Assembly (NCBI GenBank): GCA_965652545.1
Contig: CBFGWV010000027.1
Location: forward strand, 1-31,405
DNA: 31,405 nt
Direction: 5' to 3'
Origin: CBFGWV01 sp965652545
GTDB taxonomy: Bacteria; Pseudomonadota; Gammaproteobacteria; Competibacterales; Competibacteraceae
Below, piece after piece: positions 1 to 7,338 of this stretch. How positions within the stretch are numbered: the stretch's first letter is position 1; each line of letters begins with the position of its first letter. The notes beneath the pieces were generated by a model. It had not been told where the DNA came from and searched no databases. It worked only from the letters and a program-made list of their open reading frames with translations. A program made the translations under genes and the position numbers.

Positions 1-32
1 ATCGCGCACAGGGGTGCGCTCCTACGGGTGCC
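1..32. repeat. REP-like palindrome, cut by window edge
   Basis: The first 32 bases contain a short inverted repeat (ATCGCGCAC ... GTGCGCTCCTAC) followed by GGGTGCC. The same layout and almost the same bases recur at 13311-13343, where they form one half of a paired palindrome. This is the pattern of gammaproteobacterial REP elements with the conserved GTAGGAG / GCGAT ends, read here on the opposite strand. The partner half, if any, lies outside the window. It sits just downstream of the stop codon of the curA-like gene. Confidence 0.65.
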
Positions 33-65
33 GGAGTTCAAGGTGCGAGTGGCCCGGCTTGACTA

Positions 66-1100
66 TCAATCCCCAGCGACGCGCACCACGAGCTTGCCGA
101 AATTGCGCCCTTGGAGCAGGCCGATGAAGGCCGTCGGCGCGTTCTCCAAGCCGTCGACCCGGTCCTCGCGCAGCGTCACCCGGCCGTCGCGGACCCACTC
201 GCCCATTTCATGGCGGAACGCCTCGAACCGATCGCCGTAGTGGTCGAGGATGATGAAACCCTGCATGCGGATGCGCTTCTGCAACAGTGTCGCCATCGTC
301 GCCGGCAGGCGATCGGGGCCAGGGGGCGGCGCCTCGTCGTTGTAGTGGGCGATCACACCACATACCGGCACGCGCGCGCCGATATTGAGCAACGGCAACA
401 CCGCATCGAAGACCGCACCGCCGACGTTCTCGAAGTACACATCGATGCCGTCCGGGCAGGCGGCGGCGAGGCGCGCGTCCAGTTGCGGGTCGTGCCGATC
501 GAGGCAGGCGTCGAAGCCGAAGGCCTCGACGGCGTAGTTGCACTTGTCGGCACCACCGGCGATGCCGATCACCCGTGCGCCCTTGAGCTTGGCAACTTGG
601 CCGACCACCGCGCCGACCGCCCCGGTCGCCGCGGCAACGACCACTGTCTCGCCTGGCGAGGGTTGGCCGATGTCGAGCAGGCCGACGTACGCGGTGAATG
701 CGGGCATGCCAAGCCCACCCAGCGCCAGCGACGGCTGAGTCATGCCGCCGAGCGGCAGCAGACCCTGGCCGTCCGATAATGCGTAATCCTGCCAACCGCC
801 ATTACCGAGCACGACATCGCCGGTGCGGAACTGCGAGTGCCGGGAGGCAACGATACGACTGACCGTGCCGCCCACCATGGGCTCGCCCAGCGGCACCGAC
901 GGTGCGTAGGTCGGCCCGACCTCATCCATCAGGTTGCGCATGTACGGATCGAGCGACAGATAGAGCGTACGCAAGAGCACCTGACCGTCGTCCGGCGTTG
1001 GCACGGCGACCTCTTCAAGACGGAAGTCCTGCGGTGTCGGCAGCCCGTGAGGACGGGCGGCGAGGACGATGCGGCGGTTGACGGTGTCTTTCTGGGGCAT
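66..1100 (-). CDS. curA: NADP-dependent oxidoreductase, CurA-like (MDR family)
   Basis: A 344-residue zinc-independent medium-chain reductase. It resembles E. coli CurA (YncB), an NADPH-dependent curcumin/enone reductase, nearly end to end: the N-terminus NRRIVLAARPHG, LYLSLDPYMR (about 46-55), GWQDY (102-106), LGMPAFTAY (130-138), the nucleotide-binding stretch AAATGAVGA (156-164), and the C-terminus NFGKLVVRVAGD. Members reduce the double bond of alpha,beta-unsaturated carbonyls in the cytoplasm. The start has a good ribosome site (CAGGAG, about 8 bases upstream). A TAGAC-N5-GTCTA palindrome lies 40 bases upstream, and a second copy precedes the neighbouring NemR-like repressor. A terminator hairpin separates the two genes, so this gene probably has its own repressed promoter. 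The substrate is inferred from the family and could be another enone or quinone-like electrophile. Confidence 0.87.
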   Translation of the reverse strand: MPQKDTVNRRIVLAARPHGLPTPQDFRLEEVAVPTPDDGQVLLRTLYLSLDPYMRNLMDEVGPTYAPSVPLGEPMVGGTVSRIVASRHSQFRTGDVVLGNGGWQDYALSDGQGLLPLGGMTQPSLALGGLGMPAFTAYVGLLDIGQPSPGETVVVAAATGAVGAVVGQVAKLKGARVIGIAGGADKCNYAVEAFGFDACLDRHDPQLDARLAAACPDGIDVYFENVGGAVFDAVLPLLNIGARVPVCGVIAHYNDEAPPPGPDRLPATMATLLQKRIRMQGFIILDHYGDRFEAFRHEMGEWVRDGRVTLREDRVDGLENAPTAFIGLLQGRNFGKLVVRVAGD

Positions 1101-1139
1101 GGTTTCACTCCTGGGGGGCGGTGAGGGAGATTGATCGAA

Positions 1140-1154
1140 TAGACCGGTCGTCTA
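1140..1154. promoter_or_regulatory. Probable NemR-like operator upstream of curA
   Basis: The sequence is TAGAC-CGGTC-GTCTA, a perfect 5-bp inverted repeat around a 5-base centre. It ends 40 bases before the curA-like start. An almost identical site (centre CAGTC) lies upstream of the TetR-family gene at 1823-1837. The two shared copies, one before each of two adjacent same-strand genes, point to one autoregulating repressor acting on both. Confidence 0.78.
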
Positions 1155-1166
1155 GAAATCGAGTGT

Positions 1167-1200
1167 AAAAAAGGCGGGGCATGTGTAGGCATGCTCCGCC
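1167..1200 (-). terminator. Intrinsic terminator after the NemR-like gene
   Basis: Read on the minus strand, GGCGGAGCATG pairs with CATGCCCCGCC (one A-C mismatch, 6-base loop) and is followed by six T. The hairpin begins immediately after the repressor's TAA stop codon. It should end the repressor transcript before the curA-like gene, consistent with the latter having its own operator. Confidence 0.8.
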
Positions 1201-1800
1201 TTATGCGTTCTGCGCCAGACCCAGCAGTTGCAGCGTGCCGGTCATGGCCGTGTCCAGCGGCGAGCGGTTACGGGTGATCTTGGCCAGCAAGCTGGCGCCG
1301 AGCCAGGTCTGATAGAGGGTGGCGGCGACGGCGTGCGCGTCCGGTACCGTCGGTAGCGAGCCGTCCGTCCGGCCCGCATCGATGCAAAGTGCCAGGCGCT
1401 CGACGATGCCGCGGATGCCGCGCTCCAGCGCCGCCCGCATGCTCTCGGACAGATCGCACACCTCCGCACCGAGCTTGACCACCAGGCAGCGGCTCTGCGC
1501 CTCGTCGCCGGTCTGCGAGTCCAGCCAGTCCCGAAAGTAGCCGATCAGCCGCTGCGCGGCCGTGCCCGGCGCCGTCAGCAGTGCATCCACGCGCACCAGG
1601 TAGTCGGCGAAATAGGCCTGGAGCACCGCCTCGCCGAAGGCCTCCTTGGAGCCGAAGTAGTGGTAGAACGAGCCCTTCGGCACCTGCGCCGCCGCCAGCA
1701 CCTCGGCCAAGCCGACCGCCGTGAAGCCCTTGCGCAGGAACAGGGGATAGGCCACATCGAGGATGTGCTGACGGACGTCGGTCGTGGCGATGGCATTCAT
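1201..1800 (-). CDS. nemR: TetR-family redox/electrophile repressor, NemR-like
   Basis: A 199-residue regulator with a TetR helix-turn-helix at about residues 24-48 (the PKGSFYHYF motif at 41-49). The ligand half strongly resembles E. coli NemR. The stretch CLVVKLGAEVCDLSE keeps two cysteines ten residues apart (C105, C115), and the lysine of LLAKITR (K174) is present. In E. coli NemR the first of these cysteines (Cys106) and Lys175 are the sensing residues for hypochlorous acid and reactive electrophiles. Conservation of both suggests the same chemistry here. The gene lies upstream of, and in the same direction as, a curA-like reductase, with matching palindromes before both. The likely role is autoregulated derepression of an electrophile-detoxifying reductase. 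The functional equivalence is inference. Confidence 0.85.
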   Translation of the reverse strand: MNAIATTDVRQHILDVAYPLFLRKGFTAVGLAEVLAAAQVPKGSFYHYFGSKEAFGEAVLQAYFADYLVRVDALLTAPGTAAQRLIGYFRDWLDSQTGDEAQSRCLVVKLGAEVCDLSESMRAALERGIRGIVERLALCIDAGRTDGSLPTVPDAHAVAATLYQTWLGASLLAKITRNRSPLDTAMTGTLQLLGLAQNA

Positions 1801-1822
1801 GGCGCCGTACTTTAGCGTCTAT

Positions 1823-1837
1823 TAGACCAGTCGTCTA
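1823..1837. promoter_or_regulatory. Probable NemR-like operator upstream of its own gene
   Basis: The sequence is TAGAC-CAGTC-GTCTA, ending 23 bases before the repressor's ATG. It matches the site at 1140-1154 in 14 of 15 positions, the difference being in the central spacer. The position fits steric blocking of the repressor's own promoter. Confidence 0.78.
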
Positions 1838-1926
1838 CAAACAGGCCTTCGTTCTTCAAAACGCGCGCTGTCATCACGCTAGGATCAATCTATCAGCAGT
1901 GATGAACAACATTTGTATAGTTAATC

Positions 1927-1955
1927 TGCAAAATTCAATGAACTCTCCAGATAAT
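1927..1955 (+). promoter_or_regulatory. Possible promoter of the fasciclin gene
   Basis: A GATAAT box (1950-1955, one mismatch to the sigma-70 -10 consensus) lies 17 bases after TGCAAA, a poor -35. It sits in an AT-rich stretch about 40 bases upstream of the fasciclin start. It is a weak assignment resting mainly on the -10 box. Confidence 0.3.
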
Positions 1956-1996
1956 ATTTGTACAAACCCGATGCACCACATTCATCGGAGACAACC

Positions 1997-2497
1997 ATGA
2001 ACACAATGTCCACTCGCCTTCATACCACCAAGCTTGCGCTCGGCCTGGCCACGGCGTTCCTCGTTACCGGCGCAAACGCTGTGGCCGACATGAATGACGC
2101 GGACATCGTGGACACCGCCGTGGCGGCGGGCAGTTTCACAACGCTTGTACAAGCCGTACAAGCTGCCGGTCTGGTCGAGACGCTCAAAGGCGAAGGCCCC
2201 TACACGGTGTTCGCCCCCACCGACGAGGCATTCGCAAAGCTGCCCGACGGTACCGTCGACGCGCTGCTGGCTGACCAGGAAAAGCTGACTGCCGTACTGA
2301 CTTATCACGTTGTCGCGGGCAAGGTCATGGCCGCCGACGTATCCGGACTCACCAGCGCAACCACGGTGCAGGGCTCGGACCTCAGCATCAAGACCGACGA
2401 TGGCGTGATGATCAACGACGCCACAGTGGTCCAGGCGGACATCGAGGCCAGCAACGGCGTCATTCACGTCATTGATACGGTGCTTATGCCGCAGTAA
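1997..2497 (+). CDS. Secreted fasciclin (FAS1) domain protein
   Basis: A 166-residue single-FAS1-domain protein. An N-terminal signal peptide ends near residues 27-31 (hydrophobic LALGLATAFLVTG, then ANAVA). The domain begins at DIVDTA (about 36). It carries the H1 motif YTVFAPTDEAF (69-79), the central YH pair (103-104) and the H2 motif GVIHVIDTVLMP (154-165). FAS1 domains mediate adhesion or protein-protein contact outside the cytoplasm, and the bacterial single-domain forms are mostly uncharacterised. I chose the ATG at 1997 because GGAG lies about 8 bases upstream and the signal peptide then starts normally. A TTG at 1958 would add 13 unlikely residues. The gene is monocistronic and convergent with the ABC operon. 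Confidence 0.9.
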   Translation: MNTMSTRLHTTKLALGLATAFLVTGANAVADMNDADIVDTAVAAGSFTTLVQAVQAAGLVETLKGEGPYTVFAPTDEAFAKLPDGTVDALLADQEKLTAVLTYHVVAGKVMAADVSGLTSATTVQGSDLSIKTDDGVMINDATVVQADIEASNGVIHVIDTVLMPQ

Positions 2498-2546
2498 GAA
2501 TCTTCAGGAGCCCACCAGACTCGTTCAGAGCTTCTTGGTGCGCGGC

Positions 2547-2575
2547 GACCCGGTGCTCAGATTGGGCACCGGGTC
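2547..2575. terminator. Hairpin between convergent genes
   Basis: GACCCGGTGC pairs perfectly with GCACCGGGTC over 10 bp, with a 9-base loop. It lies 50 bases after the fasciclin stop and overlaps the last codon of the ATPase gene on the other strand. There is no clear T-run on either side, so termination strength is uncertain. A role in transcript-end protection for one or both genes is equally possible. Confidence 0.55.
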
Positions 2576-3626
2576 ACTGGGCCGGGAACACCGCTACGGC
2601 CCCCGGTTCCACCGCCACTGCCACTGCATCACCGGCGCGCAGGCCCGGCAAGATCATGGATGCGACTCGACAACGAAGCCGCCCACCGTCCTTCAAGCCC
2701 ACCACAATGTCATGGCTTGCGCCCAGATCGCGGATCAGTTCTACCGTGCCACGCAGTGCGGCCGACGGCGAATCTTCAGGTAACACGACGAGCCCTTCGG
2801 CCCGCAATGCAATCTGTACCCGCGATCCTGCGGGCAAGACCGTGGACACCGGTACACGCCCACCGCCGAGCACTACTGCCGGCCCCTCGGCGAGTGTCGT
2901 GCTCAGCAGATTGGATGCCCCGAGGAAGTCGGCCACAAAGGCATTCGCCGGGTTGCGATAGACGTCGCCGGGAGCCCCCGCCTGTTGCAGCACCCCGTGG
3001 TCGAAGACCGCAATGCGATCGCCGAGCGTCATCGCCTCGTCCTGGTCATGGGTGACGAACAAGGTCGTGATGCCTAGCTTCTGCTGCAACAAACGCACCT
3101 CAACCTGCATCTGGTCACGTAACCGCGCATCCAGAGCCGAAAAGGGCTCATCCAGCAGGAACAGTGCCGGGTTGACCGCGAGGGCGCGGGCAATGGCCAC
3201 CCGCTGACGCTGCCCACCGGAGAGCTGCGACACCATTCGATCCGCCATCCCCGCGAGCCGGACCAACGCCAGCAACTCGTCCACCCGCTCACGCTGCCGG
3301 GTCTTGCTCCAGCCCAATCGCCGCAGACCGTAGGCGATGTTCCCGGCCACACTCATGTGCGGAAACAAGGCCAGCGACTGGAACACCATGCCCAGCCCAC
3401 GCGACCGCGGGGCCAGATCGGTAATGTCGCGGCCATCGAGGAGAATGCGCCCGCGCGTGGGCCGCTCGAAGCCGGCGATAATGCGCAGCAGGGTGGTCTT
3501 CCCACAGCCCGAGGGGCCCAGCAGGCACACCAGCTCGCCCAGTTCGACCGAAAGATCGATGCGCGAGAGCGCCACATGATCGCCGAACCGCTTCTCTACG
3601 CCATCGATGACAAGCTGGCCTTGCAT
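2574..3626 (-). CDS. ABC transporter ATPase, polyamine/spermidine type (PotA-like)
   Basis: A 350-residue ATPase with Walker A GPSGCGKT (37-44), Q-loop Q83, signature LSGGQ (135-139), Walker B LFLLDE (155-160) and switch His193. A C-terminal TOBE-like region (about 278-347) is typical of the spermidine/putrescine, iron and sulfate importer ATPases. It is the last gene of the operon. The permease gene upstream ends at 3643, 17 bases before this start. I chose the ATG at 3626 because the upstream in-frame extension has no family resemblance and overlaps the permease. It energises import through the two downstream-adjacent permeases, and the substrate cannot be read from the ATPase. Confidence 0.9.
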   Translation of the reverse strand: MQGQLVIDGVEKRFGDHVALSRIDLSVELGELVCLLGPSGCGKTTLLRIIAGFERPTRGRILLDGRDITDLAPRSRGLGMVFQSLALFPHMSVAGNIAYGLRRLGWSKTRQRERVDELLALVRLAGMADRMVSQLSGGQRQRVAIARALAVNPALFLLDEPFSALDARLRDQMQVEVRLLQQKLGITTLFVTHDQDEAMTLGDRIAVFDHGVLQQAGAPGDVYRNPANAFVADFLGASNLLSTTLAEGPAVVLGGGRVPVSTVLPAGSRVQIALRAEGLVVLPEDSPSAALRGTVELIRDLGASHDIVVGLKDGGRLRCRVASMILPGLRAGDAVAVAVEPGAVAVFPAQ

Positions 3627-3642
3627 TGCACGCTCCACGGGG

Positions 3643-4473
3643 TCAGAACAGGTTTCGCCGCCCACCGGCGATGCGGTCGATGGCCAGAATGACCACCAGA
3701 TCAAACAGGATGATCATGCTCGACAGCGCCAGCACCGTCGGATCCAACGAGGACACGGTGCGGCTGTACATCCACAGCGGCAGCGTGCCCAGGTCGATGG
3801 TGTACATGAAGTACGTCACCGTGAACTCGTTGAACGAGACAATGAAGGCGAACGTAAGCCCCGCTACGATGCCCGGCCGCATCATCGGCACGACGATGTC
3901 AGCAATGGCGCGAACGGGTGAGGCGCCCAACGACATGGCAGCCTCCTCGACATCCCGCCCGATGCCGTTCATCGCAGCCATGCAGTTGCGCAGGACGAAC
4001 GGCAGGGCGAGGGTCAGGTGGGGAATGATCAGTCGGAACAGCCCCAGCTCCAGCCCGGATGCCTCTGCGGTCAACAGGAAGGCAAGCCCCAGTACGACGA
4101 CCGGGAACACCAGCGGCAGAGCGAACAGCAGTTCCAGAGATCGCCAGGCCAGGCCTTTCGAGCGCGCCAGCACATAGGCCAGCGGTACGCAGACCACGAT
4201 GGAGAAAAACATCACCGCCGCCCCCACCTTGACGCTGGTGAGCAACGCCCCGGCCGCCGCGATCGATTCGCCGGCCTCATCGCTGCCAATCTGCCCGAGG
4301 GCGGCGACGTACCAACGCAGCGAGAACGCCGAGGGCGGGAAGCTCAGACCACTGTCGGCGGAGAACGACAGCAGCACGATGGTGACGATGGGTGCCACGG
4401 CGATCGTGATACCGACCACGGCCAGTGCGCCGATCGTCCACCGGTAGGCACGGGTATCGAAGGCATTGATCAT
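3643..4473 (-). CDS. ABC transporter permease 2 (PotC-like)
   Basis: A 276-residue inner-membrane permease with about six hydrophobic segments and a cytoplasmic EAA loop reading EEAAMSLGASPVRAIADIVVP (roughly residues 160-180), the site that docks on the ATPase. The start is the ATG at 4473, which overlaps the stop of the first permease by 4 bases (ATGA) and so suggests coupled translation. A longer reading frame to 4764 is out-of-frame sequence of the first permease and was discarded. Together with the gene before it, it forms the heterodimeric channel of a polyamine-type importer. Confidence 0.9.
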   Translation of the reverse strand: MINAFDTRAYRWTIGALAVVGITIAVAPIVTIVLLSFSADSGLSFPPSAFSLRWYVAALGQIGSDEAGESIAAAGALLTSVKVGAAVMFFSIVVCVPLAYVLARSKGLAWRSLELLFALPLVFPVVVLGLAFLLTAEASGLELGLFRLIIPHLTLALPFVLRNCMAAMNGIGRDVEEAAMSLGASPVRAIADIVVPMMRPGIVAGLTFAFIVSFNEFTVTYFMYTIDLGTLPLWMYSRTVSSLDPTVLALSSMIILFDLVVILAIDRIAGGRRNLF

Positions 4474-5321
4474 GCCGCCCTCCCCTGCGCGGCCACGCGG
4501 GCTATACGCGCGGCGCAATGGCCAGCGAGCCCCATGACAGCAAGCGTGACCATGATCAGCAGCACCCCGGTGGCGGCGGCGCCGGCGAAATCCAGCAAGG
4601 GTGCGATACGATCCTTGATAACGATGCCGAGCATCTGGACCCGCCGGCCGCCCAGCAACAGCGGCACGGCAAAGGCGCTGGCATTGTAGGCCAGCACGAT
4701 CGACCCGGCCGCGACAATGCCCGGCCCCAGAAGAGGCAGAACCACCCGCCGGAACGTCATCCACGACCCCTCGCCCAGGCTGGCCGAGGCTTCGAGCAGA
4801 TCACGCGATATCACCCGCGCCCCGGACAGGATGGGAAACACAGCCAGCGGCAACGAGGTCTGCACCAAGCCGGCGAGCACACCGACCTCGGAGAACAGCA
4901 GCACCAACGGTCTTGCAATCAGCCCACTGTCGATCAGCGCCCGGTTCACCAGGCCCGCCGGTCCCAGGACGATCATCCACCCATAGGCCTGGATGAGCAG
5001 ATTGAGAAACAATGGCAGCAGGACGGCCGTCGACAAGGCCCGTCGCGCCCAATTGCGGGTCAGGCTGGCCAATACCATGGCAACCGGTACCGCCAGGACG
5101 AGCACGATCAAAGTGCTTGCCGCGGCGAGCTTTACGGTGATCCACAAGCTCTTGAGGTAGAACGGCTCGGCAAGCTCAACATAGTTTTCGAGGCTGTACC
5201 CGTCGATGCTCTGCGCATCCGCCGAGAGGGAAAACCGCAGAATGACCGCCAGCGTCGAGACAAAGGGCAGGATGCAGACCAGCGCCGGTAGGATAAGCAA
5301 CAATCGCAAGCGGCTCGACAT
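4470..5321 (-). CDS. ABC transporter permease 1 (PotB-like)
   Basis: A 283-residue permease. The N-terminal membrane segment (LLLILPALVCILPFVSTLAVILRF, split by Pro) is followed by a periplasmic loop, then about five more segments. An EAA-type loop containing LLEASASLGEGSWMTFRRVVLP lies in the second half. It is encoded between the binding protein and the second permease and overlaps the latter by 4 bases. Gene order (binding protein, permease, permease, ATPase) matches spermidine/putrescine and 2-aminoethylphosphonate type importers. Confidence 0.9.
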   Translation of the reverse strand: MSSRLRLLLILPALVCILPFVSTLAVILRFSLSADAQSIDGYSLENYVELAEPFYLKSLWITVKLAAASTLIVLVLAVPVAMVLASLTRNWARRALSTAVLLPLFLNLLIQAYGWMIVLGPAGLVNRALIDSGLIARPLVLLFSEVGVLAGLVQTSLPLAVFPILSGARVISRDLLEASASLGEGSWMTFRRVVLPLLGPGIVAAGSIVLAYNASAFAVPLLLGGRRVQMLGIVIKDRIAPLLDFAGAAATGVLLIMVTLAVMGLAGHCAARIARVAAQGRAA

Positions 5322-5356
5322 TCACGCCTCCAGTCAACGCGGCGGCCGGGTTGCTA

Positions 5357-5381
5357 CGGTCCGAGCAGGATGCCCGGACCG
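5357..5381. other. Intercistronic hairpin after the binding-protein gene
   Basis: CGGTCCG pairs with CGGACCG over 7 bp around an 11-base loop. It lies in the 69-base gap between the binding-protein stop and the first permease start. No T-run follows. Hairpins here are common in ABC importer operons, where they can keep binding-protein mRNA more abundant than permease mRNA. The role in this operon is inferred. Confidence 0.4.
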
Positions 5382-5390
5382 CGCACGATT

Positions 5391-6491
5391 TCAGGCAAAA
5401 GTTTCGGTATAGCGCTTGATCCAGCGCTCGCGTACAGCCGCGATATGGGTTTTGTCGTGGATGATGGCCTTCTCGCCCAGTTGCGACGGCTTGACGATAA
5501 AAGGGCTGGCGGCCGCGGCGGCCGAGAGTACGGCGCGGGTGTTGACCGGGCCATTGAGCACGTCTTCGGCCATGCGTCCTTGCACCTGAGGGTCCAGCGA
5601 ATGATCGATGAAGGCATGAGCCACATCGGCATTGCCGGGGCGGGCCTTGGGCATGACGGTGTACATCAGATCGGCGTAAAAGCCCTCGTCCAGATCGAGT
5701 GTCGCGCCCACCCCGAATGACGGGTCCTTCAACGCCTGGGTGAGGAAGGCGGGCGAGTACACTCCGCCGATATCCAATGCATCGCTACGGAACAGCTCAG
5801 CGATCTGGTTGGGGTTCTCGCCGAACATCAGGACCCGATCGGCCAGCTCCGCCAGTTTCACGAAACCTGCCTCCACATCGTACGCATCGCCACCGGCAAG
5901 CCTGGAGGCGGTGATGATCAGATCGAGAGATTCGGTATAGCTGGCCGGCGGCAGGAACAGGCGCCGATCATGCGCAGGATCCCACAGCGCCTCATAGCTG
6001 CGCGGCGGCGCCGAGAAGCGCCGCGTGCTGTAGATCAGACCGTCGGTCCACAGCAGATAGCCGATGCCATGCCCGTCCGCACCGGTGCGAAAGCGCGGTT
6101 CGACATCAACGAGATTGGGGATGGCGGCAGTGTCAGGGCGTGCCAACAGTCCCGCCTCGGCCAGTGCGTAGGCGCCCACACCGGCCAGGGTGATGACGTC
6201 GTATTGCGGCCGGTCGCCCGCCGCGCGCAGTTTGGCCACCATTTCCGAGGTGCTGCCGGTTCGATCGGCGATTACTTTCGCACCGGTTTTCTGCTCAAAG
6301 GTCTGGGCGATGTTCTTGAGACAGGCCAGCCCGGTTTCGTCCGACCAGGTAAGCAAGCGCAAGGTCTCGCCCGCGAAACGGCCGTCGGCGCGCGCATGTA
6401 TTGCCGGAAGAGGCGACAATGTGGCGGCCGCGGCCAGGGCCGTCCCGCCAAGTACGAACTGCCGACGACTGAGTGTCCACGGGTCTTTCAT
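5391..6491 (-). CDS. Periplasmic substrate-binding protein, PotD-like, Tat signal
   Basis: A 366-residue extracellular solute-binding protein of the spermidine/putrescine-binding class. The N-terminus carries a twin-arginine signal (SRRQFVLGG, residues 8-16), then an Ala-rich hydrophobic stretch and a likely cleavage near AIHARA (about 30-35). The mature part begins FAGETLRLLTWSDETG. The C-terminal portion (ADLMYTVMPKARPGNADVAHAFIDHSLDPQ) has the layout of PotD-family proteins. A Tat signal suggests export in folded form. The ribosome site AGAGGA lies about 8 bases upstream. The ligand is unknown. The cotranscribed PLP enzyme and Rid protein suggest an amine or amino acid. Confidence 0.88.
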   Translation of the reverse strand: MKDPWTLSRRQFVLGGTALAAAATLSPLPAIHARADGRFAGETLRLLTWSDETGLACLKNIAQTFEQKTGAKVIADRTGSTSEMVAKLRAAGDRPQYDVITLAGVGAYALAEAGLLARPDTAAIPNLVDVEPRFRTGADGHGIGYLLWTDGLIYSTRRFSAPPRSYEALWDPAHDRRLFLPPASYTESLDLIITASRLAGGDAYDVEAGFVKLAELADRVLMFGENPNQIAELFRSDALDIGGVYSPAFLTQALKDPSFGVGATLDLDEGFYADLMYTVMPKARPGNADVAHAFIDHSLDPQVQGRMAEDVLNGPVNTRAVLSAAAAASPFIVKPSQLGEKAIIHDKTHIAAVRERWIKRYTETFA

Positions 6492-6549
6492 CTTCTCATC
6501 CTCTTTGTGGTTACAGGTTGATGCAGGATCTCGAAGACGTCCCTATCGC

Positions 6550-7338
6550 TTACAACATCGACTGGCTCAGTCCCCCGTCCACGGGTATGGCGGTGCCAGT
6601 GACGTACGCGGCCGCGTTACTGGCCAGAAAGGCGGCGACCGCGCCGAATTCGGCCGGTGTCCCGTAGCGGCCGGCCGGGATTTGCGCCTGGCTTTCCGCG
6701 GCAATGACTTCTGCGCCGACACCGCGCTCGGCGGCGTCCATGGCATCGAAGCGGCGGGTCCGGTCGGTCAGCAATCGCCCCGGCAGAAGCATGTTCACCG
6801 TCACCCCATCGGCAGCGACTTCGCCGGCCAGGGTCTTGGCCCAGCCGGCCATGGCACTGCGCAAGGCATTGGATACGGTGAGGCCGCCGATCGGCTCGCG
6901 CACACTGGTCGAGCCGACGATCAACACCCGTCCCCAAGCCCGTGCACGCATGCCCGGCAGCACGCTGATGGTGATCCGCATGGCTGAGAGCACCATGGCC
7001 TGGAACTGCTCACGCCACAGCTTGGCGTCGAAGTCCCCAGCCATCGACGGTGGCGGCCCGCCGCCATTGAGTACGACGATATCGATGGGACCGAAGTCAG
7101 TTTCGAGCTGCTCCAGCAGGCGGGTGACGCTGTTCTCATCGCCCAAGTCGACCTGAAAACCCGTGGCCGGCTGGCCCGGCGCCGTCAATGCAGCGGCCGT
7201 TTCATCGAGCATATGTTTATCGCGCGCCGCGACGGCGACGATTACGCCCTCCGCGGCCAAGGCCTCGGCAATGCCGCGCCCCAGGCCTTTGTTGCCACCC
7301 AATACGAGTGCCCGTTTACCGTTGAGGCCGAGATTCAT
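6550..7338 (-). CDS. SDR-family-like protein lacking the YxxxK catalytic pair
   Basis: A 262-residue protein with an SDR Rossmann fold. It has the nucleotide-binding stretch LGGNKGLGRG (13-22), NGGGPPP (91-97) in place of the usual NNAG, and a typical C-terminus (YVTGTAIPVDGG, 245-256). Aligned on the segment ending LAGEV (170-174), the catalytic Tyr and Lys of classical SDRs fall on Ser156 and Arg160 (SNALR). The Ser143 region is kept (VGSTS). A known group of beta-ketoacyl-reductase-like SDRs also lacks a perfect motif and tetrad. Either the chemistry is altered or the protein binds without classical dehydrogenation. The start at 7338 overlaps the PLP-enzyme stop by 4 bases. An upstream extension to 7563 was rejected. 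Confidence 0.85.
   Translation of the reverse strand: MNLGLNGKRALVLGGNKGLGRGIAEALAAEGVIVAVAARDKHMLDETAAALTAPGQPATGFQVDLGDENSVTRLLEQLETDFGPIDIVVLNGGGPPPSMAGDFDAKLWREQFQAMVLSAMRITISVLPGMRARAWGRVLIVGSTSVREPIGGLTVSNALRSAMAGWAKTLAGEVAADGVTVNMLLPGRLLTDRTRRFDAMDAAERGVGAEVIAAESQAQIPAGRYGTPAEFGAVAAFLASNAAAYVTGTAIPVDGGLSQSML

Noticed and set aside
4474..4764. N-terminal extension of the second permease
   Set aside because: It is an out-of-frame reading of the first permease with no membrane segments; ATG 4473 overlaps the upstream stop as expected.
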